Assembly (NCBI GenBank): GCA_033977485.1
Contig: CM066994.1
Span: 25,202,681-25,266,680, forward strand
Reading direction: 5' to 3'
Length of the DNA: 64,000 nt
From: Hydrangea macrophylla
Lineage: Eukaryota; Streptophyta; Magnoliopsida; Cornales; Hydrangeaceae
Part shown: positions 34,171-47,154 of the stretch, piece after piece
How the letters are laid out: the number at the start of each line of letters is the position of its first letter
Numbering within the stretch: position 1 is the stretch's first letter
Notes under the pieces: model-generated
Databases searched by the model: none
What the model saw: only the letters and a program-made list of their open reading frames with translations
What the model was told of the DNA's origin: nothing
Translations under genes and position numbers: made by a program

Positions 34171-36889
34171 TACATGAGGACATACCGATTACTCTCTCCA
34201 TCACCTCTCAGAATTCACTGGTTACCCTCCACTCCACAAAGGATCGACACCATGGTCGTAGCCACCACTTTTATACTTGCTCTGAGTTTTCTTTTTCTCT
34301 ATGGATATACCAAATGGTGACATCCCTCACATGGTGAGCCAAAAGCCACACACCTTTCTTGGTGAGCCAATGACCACATAAATTATCGCCACCATATATA
34401 GGTTCCAATTTATATAGAATACCTTGCCTAATCCTGGTAGAAGTAGATTACCCGCATGGTAAGCATTCTCCACAGAGAAACCTCTATTGCAAGTAATCCC
34501 ATACAAATAGGATGCTTATGTCCTATGAAAACTATCCCAAATATCTCTTCCACTCAGATTAGGAAAGCTGATTCTAGCACATAATCATCGTTTTTGCTCC
34601 AGTGGCTCGCTTAGGCAGAGCCTCACTTGCGTGGCACCCATGTGAGTGGAATTTCAGTCTCCAAAGTTTCACAACCGCACCCAAGCAACTCACTCGAGCT
34701 AAATTCCAGAATGAGAAATTTAAGCCAAATACCAATAGTTGGTTGTATAGAAATGACAATCTTCATCTACACAATGGCATAGCTATCAAAATCGACCTGA
34801 AGATTAACCCAGTGATGTGACCAGGTGGATGGGTCACCGGTTTGACCGTCACTTTAATTGACTTAGACCAGATTAATTTCATGGTAATTAAAAATTTAAT
34901 GATATTGAAGTTACAAAAAAGTTTGACTTATAACATAATAGAAATAAGTTCCTTTCGAAAAATATGGTCAGATAATTTGTCCAATCAAGGATAAACTAAA
35001 GTGCAATTTTTTTCCCACAATTTGACCATTACCAATAAAATATTAAGAATGAAATAGGATTGATAATTTTTAAAATTCTCACAAAAAGAGCAACTATCAT
35101 GTAATTATCAACCATTCAGATAAAAAAATTGTAAAATAAGTCTAGCTCTGATAAAAATATATACACATTGTCCAAGATGTTGATGAACTAGGACACTAAT
35201 TATACAAAATGGGAATTTGGTAATTGTTGTGCAGAAGCGAGATAATCAAAGGATCAAAACAATCAAGCAAATTAAGAAATCTAAGCCAAACACTAAAATA
35301 CAAAATATGCACGGTTTAGCAAATTGCCTAACTGCGAAGGATGAACCAATGGATCCACAATACATAATATGAAATTTGAAATAGAATCACTAGTTCACTC
35401 AATTCTCCAAGAAATAATCTTGAAAAACCTCTCTAAAACTAACCAACAGTTTATCTTTAGGCTCTCAATTGTTTCAACAACCTTTACCAACCGGTTTGGC
35501 TCGAGTACCGGTTGAACCAAAGCTCTACACTCTTACCCGAGTCTCTCTCAAGGACCTTGATTTTCTCTCTAGTTTCAAGATACTTTTATTCTTTACCATA
35601 GCTCTCCATAGAATACCTTACTAAATCCTAGTAGGAATAATACTACTCACATACTAATACTTCTCCATCCAGAAACGTAAATCCTAGTAGGAGTAAGACT
35701 ACCCACACAGTAACACTTATCCACCAAGAAACCTCCCTTGCAAGTAATCCCATACAATTAGGAAACCTTCTAGCTTGTCCAAAATTCAAAACAAACTTCA
35801 ACAGTAATAGATATATAACAATCCAAATTGAGAGAATTACAAATTTGGAGGTTCTTTAAAATCCGACTGTGTTGCATGGGCCATAGTTCAACCGATTGGG
35901 TCTCACAGACCAGCCTAAGTCTCTTCCTTTTGGTTAGATATTCAACCCCAGAATGATTTAGTGTTCGGTTTAGGATTTCTCCAGTCAGGCCAGTTTTATT
36001 ACTTGCACAATGGTAGATTTTGCATGTCGTGCTTGAAATCTCCAAACTAAACCTCGAAGATTGATCAACTAAATTCTCCTTCTTTGTTTGTTAAGATGGA
36101 AGAAGGGAGGGAGAGGAAGAGGGGAGGGATTCCTTTCCCCTTCAGGCCCATAAATTTGAATCCGTCCAAAACTGGATGAGTTATGAGAAAGAAAAGTTTT
36201 TTCTAATATTTTGACATTCAATAACATCCTAATAATGTTAGGATATAATAGTAAAATACCCAATACTCCATCCTCTCCTTCCTTACTTGCTTCCAATTTA
36301 ACCAGACATAAGGAAGGAAGACCTTTCATTCCTTTCCCTATGGGTGCCAATTCCAAATTCCATTCTTCCCTTCATTACACTTTTTCCATCAACTTTCCCA
36401 ATATAGCATAAGGAAAAAATTTACTTTGTCTTCGGTTATGAACAAAAACGGTGAGGAAAATAGGAAGAAAGAGAAATAGCAACTAAAATATCAGACATCT
36501 TGAGTTGTGTGAGTTACATGATCCCTTCTTCTTTTTCCCTTAAGTTACACTATTATCTATATATTTATAGTTCCAATAAAGCGTTAATTTGAACACAAGC
36601 TAAAATACGAGAGAGTTACTTTTCTTTCTTGTTTTCCTTTTCTTTTTCTTTTTCTCAGTAAAAAAGTAAACCAAAGTGAACCGAATAGTTATGGTGACTG
36701 TATTTACTTCTTTTTTTTTGTCTTAGAGTTCTATTCAACTCCTTTACATCAAAGGGAATAAGAAAGATCTAAATTGGCCATTTTTTTATAAAAAAAAAAC
36801 TCTTATTAAATCCTAAGATATCTTCAAAACAACATCAAATCATAGTGTAATGCAAGTAAACTAGTCATATTCAGAAGCATATATAAATA
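34171..36889. other. Old repeats, no gene
   Basis: Two related stretches, 34415-34515 and 35605-35765, share AATCCTRGTAG, CCACMGAGAAACCTC-like and GCAAGTAATCCCATACAA. In the second copy the first half is itself duplicated (35625-35675, 35680-35735). They look like paired fragments of an old LTR-type element about 1.2 kb apart; the DNA between them has no coding motif. 35766-36880 holds only AT-rich and GA-rich sequence. Confidence 0.45.
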
Positions 36890-37144
36890 GGAGAATTCTT
36901 TGGTACACCCAAGTGGTTTGGGAGTACCTATAGCATAATGGTTTTAGTAAAAAAACAAATGATCGTTTCTGATAAAGAACATTTGTTCCATGAAAAGAAA
37001 CATTTGTTCCCATCAAACCACCCAAAACAAGTGAAATGTTTCTGATCGCGGAGCAAATATTTCCTATCGGGAACAATGATTTCAACTCAAAACCACTATG
37101 TTTTAGGTACACCCAAATCATTTGAGTGTACCAAAGAGTTTTCC
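36890..37144. mobile_element. Mutator-like MITE with about 48-bp inverted ends
   Basis: The left end reads CTTTGGTACACCCAAGTGG, matched in inverse at the right end (TTTGAGTGTACCAAAG), continuing through ATAGTGGTTTT-type sequence. It is flanked by ATATAAATA (36881-36889) and ATATAAATG (37145-37153), 8 of 9 bases equal. 255 bp, noncoding. Confidence 0.85.
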
Positions 37145-37153
37145 ATATAAATG

Positions 37154-38282
37154 AACAATGCATGAGTTTCTCGTTAAATCTATCGACCCAACACATTTTA
37201 ATTTTAGTGAAGGCAGAATTCAAATTATGAGAATTCATAAAGAAACCTATAAAAAAGAAATGAGGAGAGAGAAGATTGAATATTGTATTCAACTGGATAC
37301 ATGTCAAATCTACAATGTACTAATATGTTTGAAAGTTGTGGTATTAGTAAAAGAATACTATTAATTAGTGATATCATGTGATCACCAAAATCTATTGCAT
37401 TCAATGCTTTTTCATGAGAGAAAAAATAACACACGACCATAATATAGAGAGAGAAAAATCTGACTGGACAAAACAACACACCCCTAATTAACCAAATGAA
37501 GGAAAATATTTTCCTCTATGTTTTCCTTTCTTTTTTTTTCTCTCACAGAATCCAAGAACCAAGCAAAGCTAAATGATTTGCCATGTAGTCTCATCAATTA
37601 CCATCATTGCATTAGTGTAATTGTTGAAATGCTTGAGAACCAAATCTAGGATTTAAATGTGGAAGCATATCATTATTTGTAGAGTAAAATAGGTAGAATG
37701 GTTCATATATAACAGTAATGGTATGCTTCTTAATCAATTCGAATTCCAAATTTGGTACTCAAATGTTTTGTTGTACCATTTGTTCGTGACATGTGATACC
37801 ACCGAGCACTGACACAACATGTAATACAACTATTAAACCATCAAAATCAAATTTGTGAAGCTCAAAATTATTCTATAAATAGGATGAACCCGGGATAGGG
37901 CTCAATTTTAGGAGTGGTTATTCAATGAGACCCATACAATTAGTCATCATTACAGAGACGTAATGAAGCGCTATTACGTAGATGTAATGAGGCGCTCCAA
38001 TCACCCAGGTTCATGTGTCTTCAAAAATAAGGGTACATGACAAGTAGTGGAGACATGACATATTAATTAGAGTCGGCATTTACTTTGTCAGATCTACTGA
38101 AAAAAAGGGTCACATAGGCCCATATTATCCAAGTGTCACACCATGTCAGCAGAATAACTTGATGTTACAGTCTCACAAACTAATTCTCCAATTTTTGGCC
38201 AAAGCATAGAAAAGCATTGATTGGCATGAAAAATTATTTTGTGGACCCTAACACCAAGTTTTCCAACTGATGTGGGGCTAAC
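37154..38282. other. AT-rich spacer without genes
   Basis: No recognisable coding sequence or element. CAYGTAATGAGGCGCT-like words at 37965-37998 occur twice close together. Confidence 0.5.
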
Positions 38283-39660
38283 TGTCACACCCCCATTTTT
38301 GGACAACCTAAGTATTCAATCAAGAACATGTCTGGACTAATATTCAACCGTCCAAAATCCGGGAGTGAAATACCAGCCCATCCAATAGAGAGAATTATTG
38401 AAAATGAGATCTCTTTCAAAAAAAGTCCATAGGCTTTATTGAACAAAACTATCTTCATTAAGATAACTGTTTTCCAAACACTTCCATTTAAGATTGCAAT
38501 AATTTTTAAAAAAAATCCATTTACAATCATAAGAGGAATAAATTCTTTACAAAATCTTGGATAGTCTTACTACATGCGTCCCAATACCCAATATACAACT
38601 GATACCTCTATACATGATCTCAAATAATGGCCCACAATGCCAAATAAAATACATGAAGTACAACATCATGAAATAACCTATTATCTACAAACATATTTGT
38701 AAACCAAATAATAAAATCTTCAATCTTCCACACATATACTAGCTCCACCAAACAATCCAATCAACTAATCCTGCACAGTATATCTGACTACGCTCCACAA
38801 AGAACACACTCGAATACATAACACACTCGAGTCAGCATACTCATACTGGTATAATTTAATCCAAAAATAAAAATAAAAAATCGTGTTAGGGATCCACTGG
38901 GTCCCATAGACTTCCAATCATATAGAAATAACCGCACAATGTATACTATCCAGAATAGTGGTTTCACAGACATATCGGGATAGAAAGGTAGTTTTCCTTA
39001 ATATGATGGCAAAGATTTCCAACCCGTATAACCACATTAATTAATACTTACCAACCGAACATATGGTGAGCTATCCCTGCATAAATAGTAGGCCTACCAT
39101 CCTGTAAATACATAGTTAATACATTCAAAATAGGATAAACAAGTAGTGTTGAAACAAAATTAACACGTCGTTCACTATTTAAAATAATTCAGAATAGAAA
39201 CAATGTTTAATCGAACGACACAAATGACAACAGATAATTTCTTTAGGCTTAAACCTTAAGTTCACAACCTCGGCCACCCTAACTGCGGTATAGCCTACAC
39301 ATATATCCCATGTGTCTTTAAGCACAACACCAATAGCCACTCCAACGCCAATTCTAGTGGGGTAACACTGGAATTGGTTATGCGCTGAAAAGGTTAGTCG
39401 TTTGCACTTTGACTTCAAATATATAAGTGTCTAGATACACATGAAATAGAAATTGCAGCCTAGCATAAGGCTTACAATAAATCACACAGAGGGTCATATC
39501 CTAGACTATATGCCCGATTATCCCCACGTGAAAATTCTCACAAGAAACTTTTCAGGATAACCCAAATAACACAAGAGGTAGTGCTGAACACTAATTAGGG
39601 ATTTCCTAACATCTAAGTCTTATAAACGTTCACACGGTTCTGGGTTTCATAACCACGTTA

Positions 39661-41907
39661 TATAACACCCACATTCGTGTTATTGCATTTCATTACATTG
39701 TCATGCATGATAATGTGATGTGTTGTGCATTTTGGCACATGTTTGAGTGAGTTTTGACTCACGAGTTGATTTAGGTGTTTGTATTAGAGAACCCTCTAAG
39801 ACTGTGTTGATTGAGCGTTTTGATGTTGTGACGTCTCTCCGAGTATGAGGCGGTCACTGTGGAATACATTAAATGTTTATCTGAAAATAAATATTTACCT
39901 GTGTATTTCAATCTCTGTATTATTTCTGGTTTAGAATTTATATCTGTTGTTAGTTTTAGTATCCTGGTGAGGAGGAATTAACACGCTATTAATTTGGTAG
40001 GCTAATTAGCAACTTCGGAAACGTCATGTAAAAATTTGTGTTTTAGCAACCAAAAGGAACTTAGTCGAAAGCTTTTATAATTTTGAGGTTTTACTCGTGA
40101 AGTTATGAATTAGTTGTGTAGAAAGTTTCAGAGACTGATTAGGAGTTTTGAAAACTCGTGGGGAGGTAAACACAATTTCCATAAGTGTTGGCTATATATA
40201 GAAAGTGATGACTTTCATAATTTTATAAGTTTTAACCTAAGTTTCAAAAAGAGGCCAAAAGGGAGATTTAGGATCTTAGAGCTTTGCGACGCCAAACGAC
40301 GCCCGTTCGTCCGCTAGTTTTTTACCATATTTCGTATTTGAACTCCTCGAGGTAAGGCCGTCGTTTTGATACCTATTAGGCCATGCTTGGCTAAGTTTTT
40401 CGAAAAGTTATTTTCTAGAATTTTCATAAAAGTTGATACTTGGAATTTCGATCCATAGGAATTGTACTAGACGGACTTCTGCACATTCTTTGTGCACGGG
40501 TTTTCTTCGGATTGAATTATAGGAGCGTTATTCGGAGGTGAGTGATTCAACCTTGTATTATGGAATGATTTCTTGACATGTATTCATGTTTGATATGAAA
40601 AGCATGTGTTAGTTTATTGATATATATTGTGTAGTTCATATTGGGCAGTTATATTGATAAGTAGGCCCAATAGCACGGTGAAATGTTTTATTTACTGAGA
40701 GCATGGTGATATGTATTTGAGCATGTTGAGTTGCTTATTTGGTCAGAAGGAGCACGTGGTCACTAATCCATTTTGTGGAGGCGATATAGGCATTAAGGTC
40801 GCACTATTAAAGAGAAGAATCGTGGGTCTTACCTTTTCACGTGGACTTATTGGCGAGGAGTCGCGGATTGGGAGTATGGAACGTTCACGTGAGTCTCCGG
40901 CGACTAGTGAATGCGATCATGTTTGTCATTCATGTGCATATGTTGTTTTATTCACTAAGTGTTAGCTTAAACAAATCGAATATGTGTGGTTATTCAAATA
41001 ACCATTGCAGGTATGAATACTGGCGAGGAATCGGGAAAGTGATCGCGAGATGTTGGGAGCTCAATTAGAAGGCGACACATAGATGTTTATCTCTTAGTTT
41101 TGTAATCGAATCGTTTATTTCCTTTGTTTTGATTAAGAAAACTTGTAATAGGAATGAATGTTAATTCTGTAATAGAATTTGGATAATAGGAGCTCTAGAT
41201 ATGTTTTGAAACGTTATAATGTATTGCGTATATCTTTCATATTTTGGAGTTGTGAAAGAACTCTTGAGCTTGGGTTAAAGTACGTAAAGGAGTCGATAGT
41301 TCATGCTTATGCAAGTCTTGGTGCACTATTAAGATTTGTGCCAAACGTGTCCAGTAAACGTTCTCCTTTAAGTGACATGTTGATATATATGTTTAAATAA
41401 CTTTCACAAAGTTTCGGAAGAAACAGAATTGAATAGGGCACTTTTTGTCGCGTCGAAAGTTGGACAGAAACAAGTGGCTTTGCTGTCAAAGGACTTTCGA
41501 CCGGTCGCAGGGACCCATTCGACCGGTCGAATGCCCCTCTGCTTGAAACTTCAGTAAAGGCACTTGGTCGAAGAGACTTTCGACCGGTCGAGAAGGACGT
41601 TCGACTAGTCGAGATGCCCCCTGCCAGCTTGTTTGTTCTCCTACTTCCAAACCTTTTCAAAAGGTCTAATTACAAACTTAAGCTTCTTTTGGGACCCTCT
41701 TAAAGGAAAATTAATTGGATTGAATTTTGAAGCCTCCAGGCGAAACGTCTATTTTCGGTTGGCTCTGGTACGTACTAGAACGAGAGTTATGTTTCTTTTC
41801 CGCTGCGTGTGTTCTTAAAACTAATTTGAGGAACGTTAATGAATTGGTTTAGCCTCGGTGGCGTGCCACAGGCTTCGGTTTTGCTATTTTGGGACCGGGC
41901 TGTGACA
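39661..41907 (+). repeat. Solo LTR with target duplication CGTTA
   Basis: 2247 bp, from TATAACACCC (first G of TG mutated to A) to GGGCTGTGACA, flanked by identical CGTTA at 39656-39660 and 41908-41912. TATA-like CTATATATAG is near 40190, about 530 bp in. The palindromic word CGACCGGTCG occurs three times at 41498-41592, plus CGACTAGTCG. No coding sequence. Confidence 0.85.
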
Positions 41908-42501
41908 CGTTACTTGTTCATAAACACATATCTATAGTTTACAATAACCACCAATTTCTGATAATTCAACTAAAATTAGCCATCAACTAATTTTTAGATT
42001 TACATACTCAAGTTAGAATTGAATAAAAAATTCTATATGAAACGTTAATTTTCTGCCCAAGCAGTGCAGATTCAGCCAAAACTCAAAAAACGAAAGTTGT
42101 GCAGAATTGCGTTTCCTACTGGTCAGGCCAACAGAATCATCGAATAATCAACTTATGAATTATTTAGAATTTTTCTCTCAAATAGATCCGAGCTCATTTA
42201 AATGAATCTGAAGATCAACTAAACAAGTCTCAAAGTTTAAATCTAATAACAACAAATGTACATATCTATACATACACCTATATATACATACTCCAACCTG
42301 ATTTCTTGGATCATCTTCTGATTTACTCAATTTATTCTAATTGAGGAGAAATCGTAACAAAAACAAAATGAAATGAACGAAACAAATGATTAACTCAGAC
42401 TTTGAATCGAAGACGAATGAAGGCACGAATGAATGGAGCGATGCTATGGAACCTCTTTCTCTCTGTGTCCTCACTATCTTTCTTCTCAAGCAATGGTAGT
42501 T

Positions 42502-42504
<3 letters not shown>

Positions 42505-42539
<35 letters not shown>
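42505..42539. repeat. (CT)n microsatellite
   Basis: About 17 CT units in the minus-strand LTR, near its putative transcript start. Confidence 0.95.
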
Positions 42540-42541
<2 letters not shown>

Positions 42542-42938
42542 TGGTGGCTCTGTTGGGAGAAAATCAGATTAAGGTTTAGTAACATTCTATCTAGGTATAT
42601 ATGTGTCAAAGTAAATAATCCCGAATTTAGGATTATGGGCTCACAAAAAGGCTTTATTTGGGTTCCAAATGCAATAGAATACACATAAAACACTAGTCCA
42701 ATGGGTACCTATGACCTACACCCAATTTTCATGTTAAATACTCTATTTAACACATTCACAGGTGCATAAACACTACCCAAAAATACCACGTCAACTCTTC
42801 AATCATCCTAACTAATAGTACCCTATACTAATCAACTGCAACCATGTTAAATTAAATGTTGCACTTAATTTAATAATGTTGCACCAAATCAATTCTTCAA
42901 ACATAAAAATATATGAAATTACATGGTGTTACAGTAAT

Positions 42939-43286
42939 GTGGCAATCATATCTACTCATGTAATGAGTGAAAATCCACTTTCTTATTTTTAAAAATTATA
43001 AACAACATGTGGATAAGTGTTATTGGTGTGCCACTGCACATCAACTTATATAATGACATGGTGTGACAGTCATAATGAATAGCTTATCTAGTGACAGTTG
43101 GTGGAATTGTGGAGCCTAATTCCATCGAATTTCTTTTGAAGGTGTTTCCAATCAACGGAGAAGAAATCAAAGAATTGGAGCTTGGTCTAGTGAGCCGCCC
43201 ACGCTAACACATTGATGTGCGAGATCGTCAAAAAGAAAAAAAGTAGATTATAATCTTGCTTGTTCAAGGTACCACCCAGCTTGTTC
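42939..43286. other. Unassigned spacer
   Basis: No gene or known element recognised. ACATGGTGTKACAG occurs at 42921 and 43067. Confidence 0.5.
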
Positions 43287-43634
43287 GATTAGGGAGTTGT
43301 GTTAGGTTAGAAAACTATATAGACTTTGTATATTCTGGTTTTTACCATATTTTTTGCGTGTAGAAACACCACCGGGTGTGTCTCAGTGAGTGAGATAACC
43401 GTATCAACTTGAAAGTATAGGTTTTTGTTTCTTATTTTGATTGGGGAGTTGTGTTAGGTTGGAAAACTACAAAGGCTTTGTATATTCTGGTTTTCACTAT
43501 ATTTTGTGCTTATAAAAACACCACCAGGTGTGTCTCAGTGAGTGAGATCACCGTGTCAACTAGAAAGATCAAGTTGAGAGCCCCTCTTGTAACCCTATAG
43601 CATATTAATGATACTCTGGAAGGTGTCAACATAG

Positions 43635-44130
43635 TGATTGGAATGGTGGAGCCTAATCCCAAGAGCTCAGGGATGGTTGCGATGGAGCTTTTATTCATAA
43701 AAAGAGGAAGAAGTCTGGTCAAGGCAATACCACTCAGGCGGACCGCGGGCGCGGGTGCCACACGAGTGGGCAAGTATGCGAGTTTGAGAGCAAGTTTAGT
43801 TCTCTGGAATGTCGCCCACCTGGAGATCCGCCTGAGCGGGATCGGGATCGGGATCTGGCAGCAGTTTTTCTATTTCTAAATTAGACTAGGAAGCTATTTT
43901 GTATGAAAACTTTGTATAGGCTATAAACACTCTTTCCTAAGGCTATTAACAAAGATTGGAACTCTCTTTGTAACCCTAAAGCATAATACAACTCTGCAAT
44001 GGTATGGACGTAGGCATAATTGGCTGATCCACGTAGAAATCTGGTGTTCTTGTGATTGTTCTTTATTTTCTTTCATTCTTGCATTGATTTCTTATAGACC
44101 TGTGGGAAAATTAGACGTAATTTCCCAACA
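43635..44130 (+). repeat. 5' LTR of the copia element
   Basis: 496 bp, TGATTGGAATGG to TTTCCCAACA, matching 51808-52321 throughout with scattered changes. Confidence 0.9.
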
Positions 44131-44132
44131 AC

Positions 44133-44144
44133 TGGTATCTGAGC
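44133..44144 (+). other. Primer-binding site of the copia element
   Basis: TGGTATCTGAGC two bases after the 5' LTR; tRNA-iMet primed elements have TGGTATCAGAGC. Confidence 0.85.
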
Positions 44145-44164
44145 ATTTGGTTCGGGTGAGAGCG

Positions 44165-44950
44165 ATGGCAGAAGAAGGAAAAGTGAAGATCGATAAATTC
44201 TATGGTACAAACTTAAGATTTTGGAAGATGTAGATGGAGGATTATCTTTATCAGAAGAAACTGTATGCTCCTCTTCCAGGACAAAAGCTAGAAGGCATGA
44301 AAGATGAGGATTAGGCATTTTTAGACCGACAAGCCCTGGGTGTGATCCGGTTAATGTTGGCTTGCAACATTCCTATCAATATTACGAAGGAAAAGATGAC
44401 GAAGAGTCTTATAACCTTTTTTTCCAACATGTATGAAAAACCCTCAACTTCCAATAAACTACATTTGATGCGACGTCTTTTAACCTTACGCATGGGAGAA
44501 GGTGCATTTGTAGTAGATCACCTTAATGAATTCAATATTGTAACCACATAGTTGAGTTCAGTTGGTTTTGAATTCGATGATGAGATCAGGGCTCTGCTTT
44601 AATTTATTATCATCTTTGCCGGATAGTTGGAATGGCACTATCATAGTTGTTACCAGTGCTTCTGGGAGCAATACACTGAAGTATAGTGACACCCGTACTT
44701 GGTTCTTAGCGAAAAAATTTCAGAGAAGAGAATCGGGTAAATCATCTGGGTAAGAGTTGAATATGGAAAATTGAAGGAGAGTACCAGGGAGGAATACAAA
44801 CCTGGGATTATCAAAATCAAGGAGGGGAAGGTCTAAACAAAAAGTAAAGGTCGCCGATGCAAAATGTTGGAACTGTGGAAAGAGGGGTCATTTTAGTAGA
44901 GACTGTCTTGCGAGGATGGGTGATAAGGTGAAAGGGAAGAATAAGGAGCA
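44165..44950 (+). pseudogene. Copia gag, broken
   Basis: It starts at ATG 44165 (MAEEGKVKIDKFYGTN), followed by a stop within 25 codons. Further pieces are EKMTKSLITFFSNMYEKPS, LHLMRRLLTLRMGEGA and SLPDSWNGTI, the usual copia Gag segments in order. It ends with a canonical zinc knuckle CWNCGKRGHFSRDC at 44865-44906. At least three in-frame stops or shifts. Confidence 0.88.
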
Positions 44951-44956
44951 AATGCA

Positions 44957-45544
44957 GTGACTAATGACATTGAAGATGCTCTTATTCTGTCTCTTGATAC
45001 TCGGTCAGAATCTTGGGTTGTAGATTCGGGAGCCTCTTTTCATGCAACATCGAACATGAAAGTCATGGAGGACTATATTTGTGGTGACTTTGGGAGGGTT
45101 TATCTTGGTGATGATAAATCTTGCAATATTAATTATAAGCTTGTGGTGACTGTGAAGTTGCCCAATGGAGCGACGTGGAAATTGAATGATGTTAGGCATG
45201 TGCCATGCTTAAAGAGGAATATGATTTCAGTGAGCCAACTTGCTAGTATGGGATGCACTACGATGATTTCCAATGATGATTGGAAGGTTACCAAGGGAGC
45301 CTTGGTGTTGGCTCGTGGTAAAAGGGAGAGCACTCTATATGTGATCGCAGGGAGTAGAGATGCTGTATCGGTTGCTGATGTGAGCAACGAGTCAAATATG
45401 TGTCATTGCAGGCTTGAACACATGATCGCGAAGGAGGATAAAAGTTCTGCATCAAAGGGAAAACTACAAGGTCTAAGATTAGTAGAGTTTGACTTCTATG
45501 AAGATTGTGTCTTCATAAAACAAAATAATGTGAGTTTTTTTTAA
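44957..45544 (+). pseudogene. Copia protease and pre-integrase segment
   Basis: An open frame of 195 residues. WVVDSGASFHATSN carries the catalytic DSG; VRHVPCLKRNMISVSQL and the CHCRLEHM pre-integrase remnant follow. In intact relatives this runs directly into integrase; here the zinc-binding part is eroded and the frame stops at 45544. Confidence 0.88.
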
Positions 45545-46330
45545 TGGCTGGGAGAAGTTTGAAGCCGAAAAAGCTAGAGCTTGTTCATATCGATGGATGG
45601 GGATCGTCTACAGTTTCATCACTTGGAGGCTCGAGGTACTATGTGACTTTTATTGACGATTCTTCCAAGAATGTATGGGTTTATTTCTTAAAGAATAAAT
45701 TAGATGTCTTGTACACTTTTAAGAAGTGGAAAGCCTTGGCGGAGAATAAGACTGGTTTAAAGGTTAAATGCCTTAGATCCGATAATGGAAGGGAGTACAA
45801 AGATAGTGAGTTCATTAAGTTTTGTTCAAACAATGGAATTAGCACAGCTGCACACCTTATCAATCGTGGACCATCAGTTCCTTTGGATGGGAGGTTACCA
45901 GAGGAGGTTTGGAGCGAGAAAGAGGTAAATCTTTCATATTGGCATGTATTTGGTTGCATTTCATATGTGCATATTGATTCTGAAACTAGGAGCAAGCTGG
46001 ACCCTAAATCCAGGAAGTGCACTTTCATTGGTTATGGCATAAGTAAGTTTGGTAGTCAGTTTTAGGATGACTAAAAATTGCAAAATCATTAGAAGCAAGG
46101 ATGTTGTGTTCAATGAAAAGGTGATGTACAAGGATAGGATGGGTACAGAGTCAAGCAGCACAAAAGCTCAAGTTGAGAAGACTGGGTATGTTGACCTAGA
46201 GGAGCCCTCAGAAATTGAAGATTTTGTGGATGAGAATACACCGGCAAACACAATTCTGAGGCAAGAGACAGTCACACTGGGTTCTATGGTGAGGTGGTCT
46301 TCTAGGATTTCCAGACCCACATAGAGGTAT
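45544..46330 (+). pseudogene. Copia integrase with an internal deletion
   Basis: The frame 45544-46065 has VHIDGWGSS (first catalytic position, aligned Asp), YYVTFIDDSSKNVWVY and CLRSDNGREY (second Asp). After FCSNNGI it jumps to STAAHLINRGPS, so the stretch that should hold the catalytic Glu (the QQNGVAE region, about 40 residues in the family) is missing. The C-terminal part has VFGCISYVHI and KCTFIGYG, then continues in another frame to 46330, just before the Tat insertion. Catalysis is impossible for this copy. Confidence 0.88.
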
Positions 46331-46347
46331 TCTGTATCTTTGTAATA

Positions 46348-46352
46348 TTAGT
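46348..46352. repeat. Target site duplication TTAGT (left copy)
   Basis: TTAGT at 46348-46352 and 50153-50157 flanks the Tat derivative exactly at TGATGATGCC and GCGTATCA. Confidence 0.9.
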
Positions 46353-46999
46353 TGATGATGCCAAAATTTGGTTAAGATGAATTAGAGCAGTTTTTAGGAG
46401 AGAGAGAGAGTGAGAGAGACTGATTTTTTGTATGTGGTTCGGCCCTGTTAATGAAGGAACCTACATCCACATGTGTGCCTGAGCACGTTCACTATACTAT
46501 AAAAAGTCGGGGACCTGTGGTGAACCAACAATAGTTTGGAGCTACCGTAGGTCGGTCGGGCATGATGATGACTGCTATAGGGGGGCTATGCAGACTGAGA
46601 AGTTGGTTCCCTTCTATAGGGGTGAGTGGTCTCTTTTATAGATGCAAGAGACCTACTCGTACAAGGAAATCATATCGATTAAGTAGTACAATCTGATTTA
46701 GGATTGATTAGCATCAATTAAGGGGGTTTCCTAATTGGATTAGGAAATAGTTTGCACCTTCCATTAGTCTTCTAACTTGAGTAGGAAACTGCCTGGAATC
46801 CTTTAGGGCGTATCTCGCGGGCCTAGCTTGGCTGTGCCTGTACGGATTGAGCCCGCGCAGTCTTCCCGACCTATTGGTTGGGTCGTGGATGAACTGCTCG
46901 GGAGGCTTCCGCCCTGGTGATAACTTGATTGTTGGGATAGGGACCGGTTCCTGAGTAGAACCGCTCGGTCATAGTATAGAGCCAATTTCGGGTGTATCA
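46353..46999 (-). repeat. 3' LTR of the Tat derivative
   Basis: 647 bp, TGATGATGCC to GGTGTATCA. The polypurine tract AAATGGGGGGCAAC (minus strand) lies at 47000-47015. Confidence 0.92.
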
Positions 47000-47154
47000 G
47001 TTGCCCCCCATTTCTAAGGTTAGTTGGATGCTATATCGAGGCAAGTTTGGAAATTTGTTGACTTCTCGAGAAAGTTGGCACGGAGCTTCTGACTGCTCGG
47101 GAATTGGCTGGGAGTTGAGACTCAGCCTAATTTGAAGTCTTTGCTTAAGTTAGC

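Larger units (their letters stand above)
38283..42933 (-). repeat. Minus-strand LTR split by a second LTR
   Basis: It begins TGTCACACCCCC and ends GGTGTTACA, the same inverted ends as the chromovirus LTRs. After removing the inserted solo LTR and one CGTTA the length is about 2.4 kb, matching this class. On the minus strand a TATA-like TATATATAGG lies about 650 bp from its 5' end (42279-42290), again as in the class. No matching 5-bp duplication is seen (CTAAC on the left, GTAAT on the right), so the right boundary is less sure. No internal coding region, so a solo or truncated LTR. Confidence 0.55.

Noticed and set aside
43740..43879. Small frame in the copia LTR (also 51807-52040)
   Set aside because: Lies wholly within LTRs and changes frame between the two copies.
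44342..45387. Minus-strand frames within the copia genes
   Set aside because: No domains; they mirror gag and protease coding sequence.
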